Positions 18,487 to 26,693 of a stretch of 64,000 nt of DNA are shown here, piece after piece (position 1 is the first letter of the stretch; each line of letters starts with the position of its first letter). The notes under the pieces were generated by a model that had not been told where the DNA came from, did no database searches, and worked only from the letters and a program-made list of their open reading frames with translations. The DNA is from Verrucomicrobiales bacterium (GTDB lineage: Bacteria > Verrucomicrobiota > Verrucomicrobiia > Limisphaerales > J093). The position numbers and the translations under genes were made by a program. The stretch spans positions 1 through 64,000 of the forward strand of contig JABTUJ010000013.1 in the NCBI GenBank assembly GCA_015075445.1. The letters are read 5' to 3'.

Positions 18487-19446
18487 ACTGAACGCCTTCC
18501 GCAACGCCGCCAGCGTCGCCGCACACGCCGGGTCATTGTCGAGGGCGTTCAACGCCTGGTTGAACGGCTCCGCCCGGACCGGCCCCGCATACCCGATCCG
18601 CACCAGCGCCCGCAGGAACGTGGCCACATCGATGACGCCGGTCGCCGCCGGGAGCTCCCGTTTGCCGTCCTGCTGCTGGTCCTTGGCCACGCCCGCCGGC
18701 GCGTCGTTCAGATCCACCGACACGATGTCGTCCGGCCTTAATGCAAGCAGATCCACCTCGGTATCGCCCGCCTGCCACCAGTGCCAGCTATCGAGCACCA
18801 CCCCCGTGTTCTCCCCGCCGATCGCCGCGATGAGCTCCCGGGTCTCCGCCAGATTGTGAACGAACGGGAACCGTTGGCGCGCGCGCGACGTGAAGGTCCC
18901 CACATACTCGAGACCCAGCCGCAGCCCGTGGTCCGCCAGCACCCGGCTCACCTCGCGCAAGCGACGGGCGTGTTGGTCGAAGTTCTGCCGGTAGGTCAAC
19001 GAGCCGTGACCGGGCGAAAGCCAGGTGCCCACGCGCGAGGCCCCGGCCCGTTGCAGCGCCGCGGCGAGGGAGGGGAGTCGGCTCAAGCCCTCGTTGAACG
19101 TCCCGTCGTCACGGCGGAATTCGACCGGCAAGCCGGCGGCTCCCCACACCAGCCGCTTCGCTTCCAGCTCGGCCCGCAGTTCTGTCATCTGTTCCGAGGA
19201 CAAACCCGCGAGGAAATCCGGAAACGGCTCCACCGCGGTGAAGCCGTGCCGGTGCGCCAGCGCGATGGTCTCGGTCTGGTTTGCCCGCACGCCGATGCTG
19301 CCCGGCGCGAGGCAGAGCTTCATGGCGTGAACGCCCGCCTCGGCCGTCCGGCCTGCGGGCGATAAGGACGCACCTGCCACCCCAATGCCGGCCAGGGTGA
19401 GTTGCGCGAGGAAGCCGCGGCGATCCGTCACAGCGAGTGGGTTCAT
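18472..19446 (-). CDS. Sugar-phosphate isomerase/epimerase-like TIM-barrel protein
   Basis: 324 residues from ATG 19446 (NPLAVTDRRGFLAQLTLAG). The DRRGFLAQL leader is Tat-like. The rest matches the xylose isomerase-like TIM barrel (AP_endonuc_2): HRHGFTAVEPFPDFLAG, GLEYVGTFTSRARQRFP, VVLDSWHWWQAG with metal-ligand candidates, and RAEPFNQALN. Probably acts on a sugar or inositol together with the downstream oxidoreductase and aminotransferase. The 3' end overlaps the repeat at 18426-18486, which supplies the TGA, so the natural C-terminus may have been replaced. The extension to 19554 overlaps the DUF4126 gene and was rejected. Confidence 0.75.
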   Translation of the reverse strand: MNPLAVTDRRGFLAQLTLAGIGVAGASLSPAGRTAEAGVHAMKLCLAPGSIGVRANQTETIALAHRHGFTAVEPFPDFLAGLSSEQMTELRAELEAKRLVWGAAGLPVEFRRDDGTFNEGLSRLPSLAAALQRAGASRVGTWLSPGHGSLTYRQNFDQHARRLREVSRVLADHGLRLGLEYVGTFTSRARQRFPFVHNLAETRELIAAIGGENTGVVLDSWHWWQAGDTEVDLLALRPDDIVSVDLNDAPAGVAKDQQQDGKRELPAATGVIDVATFLRALVRIGYAGPVRAEPFNQALNALDNDPACAATLAALRKAFSGVSP

Positions 19447-19496
19447 GATGGCGCCAGTAGTGGCCGAGATCCCCGTGTGGCGCAAGCCTGAACCCG

Positions 19497-20078
19497 TCAG
19501 GCTGGCGAAGGCGCTTGACGAGCCCGCCGCTTCAACACCCAAACCAGCAGGCACAGGAGCGCCGCGACGAAGAGGGCCAGCAATGCCACCGGCAGCAGGA
19601 GGGCCAGCAGCGTGGTCACCAGCGACCCGCCCAGTTCAAACGTGGCGAAGAGCGGGTTCGCCAGACCTCCCGTTGTGGTGGTGGAAACACCCCGGGCGGC
19701 GGTGGTCAAACCCTGGAACAAACCTGCGGTGCCGCCACCCGCCACGAGCGCCATTGCCCACTTCAGCAGGGGATCCAGTTCGGTGAGCTGTGCTGCCGTG
19801 AGGACTGTGCCCGCGGCTACCGCAGCCGGCGCCGCCAACCCATCGAGGGCGTTGTCCAGCCACGGAACGTAATAGGCCCCCACCTCGAGCACGGTCGCGA
19901 TCACCAGGGCGGTCAATGCCGGCCCGCTCCCCAGCCAGGCGAAACCCTCGCCCAAAGGCAGCCAGCCGATCCGGTGCGCCAGCGCGGCCAGCAACAGCGG
20001 CACGAATACACGGAAGCCGCAGGCCGCACTCAAGCCCACGCCCAGTCCGAGGCCGAGAAGCAGTTCGCTCGAGGTCAT
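19497..20078 (-). CDS. DUF4126 family membrane protein
   Basis: 193 residues, mostly hydrophobic, with about 5 membrane segments. The opening GLGVGLSAACGFRVFVPLLL and the LDNALDGLAAPAAVAAGT segment are characteristic of DUF4126. A basic tail (VLKRRARQAPSPA) probably lies in the cytoplasm. The function of the family is unknown. It is 50 bases upstream of the isomerase-like gene on the same strand, but shows no obvious pathway link. Confidence 0.8.
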   Translation of the reverse strand: MTSSELLLGLGLGVGLSAACGFRVFVPLLLAALAHRIGWLPLGEGFAWLGSGPALTALVIATVLEVGAYYVPWLDNALDGLAAPAAVAAGTVLTAAQLTELDPLLKWAMALVAGGGTAGLFQGLTTAARGVSTTTTGGLANPLFATFELGGSLVTTLLALLLPVALLALFVAALLCLLVWVLKRRARQAPSPA

Positions 20079-20139
20079 GCTGAAATCCTTAACCCACCAA
20101 GGTCGCCGCCAGTTTCAAGATCCGTGGCGGCTGCGGACG

Positions 20140-21381
20140 TCAAGGCGCCTCGGAACTCGACTCCGCGCCGTTCACGAGCCGGTACCAGTTGTCGCGCTGG
20201 TGCGGTTCGTAGCCGAGATCCAGGATCAGGCGGTGCATGTCCGCCACCGTCATCCGAAACGTCGCCCCGGCCTGCGAAACCACGTTCTCTTCAATCATGA
20301 TACTCCCGAGATCATTCGCGCCGAACTTCAGGGCAAGCTGCCCGATGTCCGGTCCTTGCGTGACCCACGAGCTCTGGACGTTGGCGAAGTTGTCCAGGTA
20401 GATCCGGGCCAGCGCCTGCGTCCGCAGGTATTCGTGAGCCCCGGCCGCCGGTGCTTTCAGTCGCGTGTTCTCCGACTGGAAGGTCCAGGCGATGAAGGCC
20501 GTGAAATGGCCCGGACCCGCTCCTCCCGGCTCAGGCACCCACCGCTTCGGGTCGCCCGCCCGCCACGAGCCGGACCGCTCGGCAGTCTCTCCCGCGCGGT
20601 CTTCGCCGGTCCGCGGGGACCCACCGTAGGCGAGCGACCGGTCTTGTTGGACTCGCAACCGGTCGAGGTGTTCGATGCGATCTTCCACGGTCTCAACATG
20701 GCCGAACATCATGGTGGCACTTGAGTAGAGCCCGAGCCGGTGCGCCACGTCCATCACCTCGAGCCACTCGTCACTGGTAGCCTTCAGCGGCGAGATGCGC
20801 TGCCGCACCCGGTCCACCAGGATCTCACCTCCACCGCCCGGGATCGAGCCCAGGCCCGCTGCCCGGAACTCGCGCAGCAGCGAATCGAGCGGCTCCCGGA
20901 ACAGGTTGCGGAAGTGAATGAACTCGCTGGGGCTGAACCCATGCAGGTTCACTTGGGGGAACTTCGCCTTCACATGGCTGAGCAGATCGAGATACCACTG
21001 CTTGCTCAACTTCGGGTGATGACCGCCCTGGAGCAACACCTGGGTGCCGCCCAGCGCGAGGGTCTCCTCGATCTTCCGATCCAGCTCCTCCAGGGTGATC
21101 ACGTAGGCATCCGCGTCGCGCTCCGTGCGATAGAAGGCGCAAAACTTGCAGTAAACGTTGCAGACGTTCGTGTAGTTGACGTTGCGATCCACGTTGTAGG
21201 TCACGATCCCATTGCCCCGCCCTCCGTACGCGTCCGCTTTGGCCAGTTGACGCCGCCGATCCGCCAGGGCGCCCAGTTCTTCGAGCGGCAAGCCATAGAG
21301 GCGCCGGGCCTCCGCGCAGTCGATCCGTTTGCCATCCCAGGTCTTCTGCAGCAAGGCATCGAGTGACGGGTCGTAAACCAT
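20140..21381 (-). CDS. mqnC: Cyclic dehypoxanthinyl futalosine synthase MqnC, with an insertion
   Basis: 413 residues from ATG 21381 (MVYDPSLDALLQKTWDGKRI). A radical SAM enzyme of the futalosine menaquinone pathway: NYTNVCNVYCKFCAFYRTER holds the CX3CX2C cluster ligands (Cys74, 78, 81), followed by the MqnC-type GGTQVLLQGGHHPKL and HGFSPSEFIHF. The sister enzyme MqnE lacks this QGGHHP pattern. About 43 residues (248-290, bases 20512-20640) are inserted between RVQQD and HFTAFIAWTFQSENT, where family members run on directly. The frame is intact. No other mqn gene is in the window. Confidence 0.85.
   Translation of the reverse strand: MVYDPSLDALLQKTWDGKRIDCAEARRLYGLPLEELGALADRRRQLAKADAYGGRGNGIVTYNVDRNVNYTNVCNVYCKFCAFYRTERDADAYVITLEELDRKIEETLALGGTQVLLQGGHHPKLSKQWYLDLLSHVKAKFPQVNLHGFSPSEFIHFRNLFREPLDSLLREFRAAGLGSIPGGGGEILVDRVRQRISPLKATSDEWLEVMDVAHRLGLYSSATMMFGHVETVEDRIEHLDRLRVQQDRSLAYGGSPRTGEDRAGETAERSGSWRAGDPKRWVPEPGGAGPGHFTAFIAWTFQSENTRLKAPAAGAHEYLRTQALARIYLDNFANVQSSWVTQGPDIGQLALKFGANDLGSIMIEENVVSQAGATFRMTVADMHRLILDLGYEPHQRDNWYRLVNGAESSSEAP
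20512..20640 (-). other. In-frame insertion of about 129 bp within mqnC
   Basis: This segment encodes a Gly/Pro/Arg-rich stretch with no match to the expected MqnC fold (starting SLAYGGSPRTGEDRAG). Its length is a multiple of three, so the gene stays open. On the plus strand one edge reads GTAGGCGA (20626-20633), the same first eight bases as the REP arm at 14226. Whether it is a domesticated palindromic element or a lineage-specific loop cannot be decided here. Confidence 0.55.
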
Positions 21382-21487
21382 GCCGCCACCATAGCGGGCG
21401 CTGGCCATCAAGGCAAAGCCACAGCCCTCCTCCGTCGGCCTGCCCGGTCAACCACGGGCGGTCCCGGGCGCGGCGCCCACCGGGGAA

Positions 21488-23200
21488 CTACGGCGCAGCC
21501 ACCCAGCGCCACTGGTGCGCCGGCAGTTCCAGTTCTGCGCCGTCCAGCCGTACTCGTGCCGTGGCTTCTCCGAAGTTATAGAGACAGCGTTCTTTGCCGA
21601 AGAGATACAGTCCGACACCCGCCGGTGCCTCGAGGGCCACGCCCAGCGGGGAGAGAAAAGCCGTGCGCACTTCGTTGGCAAGAGGTTCCGGCAGCTCGGT
21701 CAGCCCGCGTGGCTTCGGAGCCAACAGCCACTCGCCGCTCTCGAGGAAGTCCGCTTCCGAAAACGTGCGGACGTTCAACACCCAGACCCGGCCGGCCCCG
21801 AGGTGGCGTTCTGTGAGAAACGGAACCGGACGCCCACCACAGATCACCTCGAGCCGGACGCGACTCTCCGTGACACGCAGACCCCCATCCACGTCCAGCG
21901 GCCGGCTGAATAATTCCGGGGTCTCCCCCGAGCGATAGGCCTCTGCCACCATCGGTTGAGCGGCAGCTCCAACCTCGACTCCTGCCCACTGCGCCGCTTT
22001 GGCGCCCACCGCCCGCACAAAGGCGGGCGTGACCACGACCGCGCCCCCGCGTTGAACCTGCCCCTGCGCCCGGCGCAGCGCCTCCGCATCGGCAGCGGCT
22101 TGCACTCCCAAAAACACAACGCGCGCCTCCGTCGGATAGGAGGACACGGGCACCACCGGCAGCCCGATCATCCCGAGATAGTCCGCCAAATACAGGTTCT
22201 CTTCGCTTTCGCTTCCCGGCGGTTTATAGAAGGCCACGCCGCTGGGCATCTGCCCCCGCGCCCGCCCGGCCAGTGCCTCGAGGTCTGGCAATCGCGCCGC
22301 CAACAGCGCATCCCCAGGATGGCTGTCCATCAGATCGCCCAAACGGAACAAGGTGAGGTCCCGCGCACCGGCCAGCACGCTTTGATACGCCTGGTCGACA
22401 AAATGTTGGGCGGAACATTCGATGTGATCGAACCACGCGCCCATCACCTTCGGGCCGGCGACCGACTGCAGCCAGCGGAAGTTCATGTAGCCCTCGGTAG
22501 GCTGGACGAATCCCATCCGCCGGGTTTGCGGGTTGCGCACTTCCGTTCCCACCCAGATCGCATCGAAGGGCGGTGACATCCGCGCCGGATCGTAGCCAAA
22601 CAGATGGAACCGGTCGTACCACTGCGGGTATTTCAGGATCAAACGCACGCCGGGATGCGCGTCCCTGGCCGGACGCAGGATCATCGGCTCGATCAGCGAC
22701 ACCAGCAGGTCCCGACGGTACTCACCCCAGGAACGGCTCCCGCGCGCGGCTTCGGACTCGGCGGAGGTGTCGGCCGTGCAGTAGAAGTCATCGACGATCA
22801 ACTCGTCGAACAGGGGAGCGTTCTCGCGGAAGAACTGCGCGACGTCGTGCTGTGTCTTCGCGCTCTGCCAGTTCAGCCAGCCCAACGCCGAGTCCTGGCG
22901 GGTCCCAAACCGGCTGCCCGGCACGGTGGCGATCCCGCCCGCACAACGCACGCCCCGGGCCTGGAAATCGTCCCGGACTTCGCGAAGCAGGTCCGGCGGC
23001 ACGTACTCGTCCCCCCGCCGTCCTTCCAGAAAGAGCCGCTCCACCCGCAACGGCGCAACAACCGCGGCAGTCCGGGCGCGTTGCTCGGCCGTCGCCAGAT
23101 GTTGGAGAACGTCGCCGGCCGTCGCATAAACGCTCACCGTGAAAGACTCGCCGGCACGCAGAGATGCGGCCAGCACCAGGGTAAGAAGGAGCCGAATCAT
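21488..23200 (-). CDS. Secreted TIM-barrel-like protein, possible glycoside hydrolase, function unknown
   Basis: 570 residues with a clear signal peptide (MIRLLLTLVLAASLRAGES). The first 300 residues look like a TIM barrel: FDELIVDDFYCTADTSAESE with an Asp-Asp pair at a strand end, LILKYPQWYDRFHLFGYDP, and FDAIWVGTEVRNP. A class I glutamine-amidotransferase-like region follows (about 330-430), as in trimerisation domains of some glycosidases, then a beta-rich tail. I cannot name the family. The start codon lies 4 bases from the inverted repeat of the RAYT-1 element, and no ribosome-binding sequence is visible between them; GTG 23203 is an alternative start. Confidence 0.6.
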   Translation of the reverse strand: MIRLLLTLVLAASLRAGESFTVSVYATAGDVLQHLATAEQRARTAAVVAPLRVERLFLEGRRGDEYVPPDLLREVRDDFQARGVRCAGGIATVPGSRFGTRQDSALGWLNWQSAKTQHDVAQFFRENAPLFDELIVDDFYCTADTSAESEAARGSRSWGEYRRDLLVSLIEPMILRPARDAHPGVRLILKYPQWYDRFHLFGYDPARMSPPFDAIWVGTEVRNPQTRRMGFVQPTEGYMNFRWLQSVAGPKVMGAWFDHIECSAQHFVDQAYQSVLAGARDLTLFRLGDLMDSHPGDALLAARLPDLEALAGRARGQMPSGVAFYKPPGSESEENLYLADYLGMIGLPVVPVSSYPTEARVVFLGVQAAADAEALRRAQGQVQRGGAVVVTPAFVRAVGAKAAQWAGVEVGAAAQPMVAEAYRSGETPELFSRPLDVDGGLRVTESRVRLEVICGGRPVPFLTERHLGAGRVWVLNVRTFSEADFLESGEWLLAPKPRGLTELPEPLANEVRTAFLSPLGVALEAPAGVGLYLFGKERCLYNFGEATARVRLDGAELELPAHQWRWVAAP

Positions 23201-23204
23201 CACA

Positions 23205-24218
23205 GGGGTCAGTCAATAGTATTGTGCTTTTTCTCGATGCCATCCCGCCGATCCCAGTACAGCAGGTGCGCCAGGTGCGTGCGGGTCCCCATCCGCAATC
23301 GCTCGGCAATCCAGGCGAGCGTCATGGTGGTCTCGCGCCGCAGCCGATTCGCGATGGCCACCTTGACCGGATCACCTTTGCGCCTGCTCAGCAAGTCGTT
23401 CGGTTCCCATCCCTGGCTGGCCAACTCTTCGGTCACAATCCGTTCCGCCTTCGCCTGGGCGGCCTCCGCCAACTCCGGTCCGTAATGTTGCGCACCGGCG
23501 CGTGCCGACACCCGTTCGAGCAATTCCTGGCGGAACTGCTCGTCCCCCAGGCACCAACCGCGCCGAATCCGCGGGTAATGCTCCACAGCTTCAGCACTGC
23601 GCCGCACTTCCACCAGACGCTCGAATTCGCGCCGCCCGGCCGTGCTGTCCTTGGGGATGCCATACTCTCCCAACAACCGGTCCACCCGCAGCCACGCCGG
23701 CCGCTGGGGCGGAGACTTGAGATACTCCGGAAAGCTGCTCCACGCGTAGCTGCGCAGCGGATGCTCCGGGCCGAGCAACCCTGCCCGGGCGGGATTCAGG
23801 TGGACATACTCGCCCACGGTCCGGAGATAGCCTCCTTGCCCGCTGACTAACAAGGATTTGTAACGCCCGCTGAACAGGTGGCCACACACCCTGTGCCGGT
23901 GGTTGAAGCGGGACGTATAGGTGCCCATCAGCCAGGCCATGCCTGCCACGAGATTGGGTTGAGGTGTCTCGATCACCAGATGAAAATGGTTGGGCATCAA
24001 GCAATAAGCTTGGACTTCCCACGCTGTTTTCGAGCACGCCTCGGCGAGTGATTCCAGGAAACGTCCGCGATCCTGGTCATCGCGGAAGATCGCCTCCCGC
24101 CGATCGCCGCGGTTCAGCACATGGTAGATCGCTCCGGGGAACTCAACCCGCAACTTGCGTGGCATGGGTCGGACCGTGGTAGCGGGCAGAAAAGTTGTCA
24201 ATACTATTGACTGACCCC
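23205..24218 (-). mobile_element. RAYT-1 element with perfect 20-bp inverted ends
   Basis: GGGGTCAGTCAATAGTATTG at 23205-23224 and its exact reverse complement at 24199-24218 bound a 1014-base segment that holds one RAYT gene and almost nothing else. The stop codon of the transposase gene lies inside the left repeat. I see no target-site duplication (CACA before, TTCG after). The same 20-mer starts the 61-base element at 18426. Confidence 0.85.
23209..24165 (-). CDS. REP-associated tyrosine transposase (RAYT-1, Y1_Tnp family)
   Basis: 318 residues from ATG 24165 (MPRKLRVEFPGAIYHVLNRG). The HUH motif is H60-F-H62 (LMPNHFHLVIETPQP), with the candidate catalytic Tyr83 in GTYTSRFNHRHRVCGH and GRYKSL after it: the Y1 single-strand nuclease fold. 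A C-terminal helix-turn-helix-like part (MTLAWIAERLRMGTRTHLAH) is typical of longer RAYTs. It probably nicks and moves short palindromic DNA. The last residues KKHNTID are encoded by the inverted repeat. It is a paralogue of 52223-53215. Confidence 0.9.
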   Translation of the reverse strand: MPRKLRVEFPGAIYHVLNRGDRREAIFRDDQDRGRFLESLAEACSKTAWEVQAYCLMPNHFHLVIETPQPNLVAGMAWLMGTYTSRFNHRHRVCGHLFSGRYKSLLVSGQGGYLRTVGEYVHLNPARAGLLGPEHPLRSYAWSSFPEYLKSPPQRPAWLRVDRLLGEYGIPKDSTAGRREFERLVEVRRSAEAVEHYPRIRRGWCLGDEQFRQELLERVSARAGAQHYGPELAEAAQAKAERIVTEELASQGWEPNDLLSRRKGDPVKVAIANRLRRETTMTLAWIAERLRMGTRTHLAHLLYWDRRDGIEKKHNTID

Positions 24219-24353
24219 TTCGGGTAAGCAGCGTCACTTAGGATTTTCTCTTGCCAACCTCCGAGAACGTAGTAAGCGTTCCTGCGTAGGTGGCGCTGCT
24301 AAGGCGCCCGAACAAGGAGACGGAACCCGCAGTAGACAAAAGGAGAGATTCGT

Positions 24354-25028
24354 ATGGAGGGGAACAAGCAAGGCAATGACGTTCGACCACGCCACAGTTG
24401 CGCCCGCACGTGGCGAGGGTGTCTGGCACTCATGCTGGGCGGCCTCATGACGGCCGAGGCGCAGGTGGCCATCACACTCACGGAAACCCAAGGCATCGTT
24501 ACCTCATCGGGATTCAAATCGTTCTCGATCAAGTCTTCGTTCGAAGACCTGGGAGTGAGTCAGAGCTTCCGCTGGAAGTTCACGTATGAAGTGGAGGTGA
24601 CTCAGGCTAGGGGCACCCCGTGGGACATCAGCCACTTGATCCTCCAGGTGTCGGACAACTTCACGTCGTCCGACTTGAAGGAGTCCCCATTGTGGGAGGG
24701 CCCGAAGACGTACGGAGCAACTCCCTCGAACCCGGGGATCCCGGGCAAGGTCTTCGGCATCAAGCTCGACACGGGTGCGAGTGACGGCGGGAAGTACGTC
24801 ATCACCCTGCACTCGACCCGGATTCCCATGTTGGGCGACTTCTACGCCAAGCAAGGCAGCCGAGACTTCGCGTACAACGCCGGATTCGGCCTGGATCCGG
24901 CACTGCATCCGGAGTACAAGATCTGGGTGCCGGACACCCGCGTGGATGTGCCCGAACCCCACGAGTACGCGCTCATCGTCGGCTTGGGGTTGGTCGGGTT
25001 TGCGATCCATCGGCGCCGACGCGCTTAG
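24354..25028 (+). CDS. PEP-CTERM sorting-signal protein
   Basis: 224 residues. After a signal peptide (CLALMLGGLMTAEAQ) comes a beta-rich body with no named domain, then the C-terminal sorting signal VPEPHEYALIVGLGLVGFAI plus HRRRRA: the PEP motif, a membrane helix and a basic tail recognised by an exosortase. It is thus exported, then cleaved and anchored or released. No exosortase is in the window. AAGGAGAG eight bases before the ATG is a good ribosome-binding site. A strong hairpin terminator follows at 25065-25087. Confidence 0.85.
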   Translation: MEGNKQGNDVRPRHSCARTWRGCLALMLGGLMTAEAQVAITLTETQGIVTSSGFKSFSIKSSFEDLGVSQSFRWKFTYEVEVTQARGTPWDISHLILQVSDNFTSSDLKESPLWEGPKTYGATPSNPGIPGKVFGIKLDTGASDGGKYVITLHSTRIPMLGDFYAKQGSRDFAYNAGFGLDPALHPEYKIWVPDTRVDVPEPHEYALIVGLGLVGFAIHRRRRA

Positions 25029-25064
25029 TCCGGAAAGAACTGTCGCTGTACTGGATCCAGTCGG

Positions 25065-25087
25065 GGCCGGCTTTCGAGCCGGCCTTT
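25065..25087 (+). terminator. Intrinsic terminator after the PEP-CTERM gene
   Basis: A perfect 8-bp stem GGCCGGCT / AGCCGGCC with a TTCG tetraloop (25065-25084), followed by TTT, 37 bases after the stop codon. The T tract is short, but the UUCG-closed GC stem should be very stable. Confidence 0.75.
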
Positions 25088-25181
25088 GCGTGCCTTGGAT
25101 TTGGCTGCGACAGCCGCCGGCCTGGGTGCAGCAGGAGGCGCCGTCGATGCCCACCGACACCGCGGCGCGGGTGCGGACCTC

Positions 25182-25883
25182 TCAACGACCTTCCTGCAGT
25201 TGCTCGATGCCGAGGACGTACTTCGAACAGCGCGCCATCCGGAACGGCAGGTGGTTGGTGACGGCCGCAACAGCGACAGCATGTTCCGGGGCATACTTCA
25301 ACTCGATGATGATGTCGTGGGGTCGGCCGGGAACAGGTTGCCACACCGGGCTGCCCGCGCGGTTGGGAGCGAGGAACTCCAGGTCCAAGTCCACGGTGAG
25401 CCGGAAGCGGTGGTCGGCGCTCTCGTAGTAACGGCGCTGGTAACGATTCACCAGCGTGGGTTCGATTTGCCGCAAACCGGCGCGCAACCGGTCCGGCAAT
25501 CCCGCACCGTCCAGCGTGGCGTCGAGCACGGGGCGCGGCAGACCGCCGTTGACGTGGAGAGCAGGCAGTGACTGGCTCACCTTGCGGCTGACCTGGCCGC
25601 GCTTGATCTTCTGCTCGAGCGTCGGTCGGAGAATGTGCCCGTGCAGGGGACCGTACCACCGGATCCGGGTCTTCAGCCGGTTGGCAGTGCCGCCGACGTG
25701 GTCGTGGTAGTCCTTCAGGCCCGGTGAGTCGAGGTAGAGGTTGTTGATGGCGCGCGGTGGGTAGGCCTCGCGGAAAAGGGCGGGATGCCGCCGGACCATG
25801 GCCAACACTTCGGCCAGCGAGACGCCGCGGGCGATGAACTTGCGCTCGTAACGGTAATGGGCGGGCAAGGGAGCAGGTGTCAT
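25182..25883 (-). CDS. Polyphosphate polymerase domain (VTC) protein
   Basis: 233 residues from ATG 25883 (MTPAPLPAHYRYERKF), which has GGAG upstream; the GTG 25895 extension is less likely. VTC/CYTH-type tunnel-fold features include YRYERKFIARG, INNLYLDSPGLKDYHDHV, KTRIRWYG, LEQKIKRGQVSRK, VNRYQRRYYES and the acidic ELKY near the end. Eukaryotic VTC4 polymerises polyphosphate from ATP with these basic residues. It is the third gene of the CotH-DUF4956-VTC run, 37 bases after DUF4956. Bacterial VTC proteins in this context have no settled substrate. Confidence 0.85.
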   Translation of the reverse strand: MTPAPLPAHYRYERKFIARGVSLAEVLAMVRRHPALFREAYPPRAINNLYLDSPGLKDYHDHVGGTANRLKTRIRWYGPLHGHILRPTLEQKIKRGQVSRKVSQSLPALHVNGGLPRPVLDATLDGAGLPDRLRAGLRQIEPTLVNRYQRRYYESADHRFRLTVDLDLEFLAPNRAGSPVWQPVPGRPHDIIIELKYAPEHAVAVAAVTNHLPFRMARCSKYVLGIEQLQEGR

Positions 25884-25920
25884 GGGGGGCTCCACGAGAG
25901 GAGCGAGCGTCGAGAACCGT

Positions 25921-26607
25921 TCAAGCCACCAAACCCTGGTCGTCCAGGCAGCTCACGCGGACACCGGCGCTGAGCGCCCGCAGGCGCTGGCTGAACTTCT
26001 CGAGCTTGCCCACGTCCTGGAAATCCACGTGGAAGGCCGCCTCGAGGCATTCCGGGGTTTCGTCCAGGCGGCGAAGGCGGGCCCGGGCGCCGGCGGCCGA
26101 AAGGGCTTCGAGGATCTGGCCGGCACTCAGCTTGTCGGGCGCGGGACAGGTCACGGTCAGATGGTAATTCGGCTGATCAGGCACGCGGTGGAAGCGGCTG
26201 CGCAGCGCCACCAGCAGGAGGATCACGACGAGCGCCACGCCGGTCACCAGGGGTTGTCCGGCGCCGAGTCCGAGCCCGATGCCGATGGCCAGGAAGAGGA
26301 AGGCGAGTTCCTCCGGTTCCTTGATGGCGGCCCGGAACCGGACAATCGAGAGGGCGCCCACCAGCCCGAGGGACAGCGCCAGCGACGACTTGACGATACT
26401 GATGATGAGGGTGGTCGTAACGGTGAGCAGGAGGAAATTCCGGGCGAACACGCGGCGGTTCGAGAGGGACTGGCCAAAGTGGATGTACGCCTGGCCGAGG
26501 ACGAGGGCCAGCAGGGCGGCCAGGACCAGGCTAAGGACAAAACCGGGCAGCGAACTGAGCACGGCGGGGTTGTAGAAGAGTTCGCGCAGCGAGGGATCAA
26601 TGTGCAT
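25921..26607 (-). CDS. DUF4956 family membrane protein
   Basis: 228 residues from ATG 26607 (MHIDPSLRELFYN). Three or four membrane segments (PGFVLSLVLAALLALVLGQA, FARNFLLLTVTTTLIISIV, PLVTGVALVVILLLVAL) surround the conserved loop SLALSLGLVGALSIVRFRAA IKEPEELAFLFLAIG that defines DUF4956. The soluble C-terminal part resembles a small alpha/beta domain. The family is repeatedly found beside VTC and CotH genes, as here, and probably forms a membrane partner of the VTC protein. Confidence 0.85.
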   Translation of the reverse strand: MHIDPSLRELFYNPAVLSSLPGFVLSLVLAALLALVLGQAYIHFGQSLSNRRVFARNFLLLTVTTTLIISIVKSSLALSLGLVGALSIVRFRAAIKEPEELAFLFLAIGIGLGLGAGQPLVTGVALVVILLLVALRSRFHRVPDQPNYHLTVTCPAPDKLSAGQILEALSAAGARARLRRLDETPECLEAAFHVDFQDVGKLEKFSQRLRALSAGVRVSCLDDQGLVA

Positions 26608-26693
26608 GGGCAGCAAGGGCTCTGAGTGCAGGGTTCAAGGTTGGTAGTTGACGAAAACCAGGTGAAACGCGGGAGATGCTCCGTCGGCCGCGG

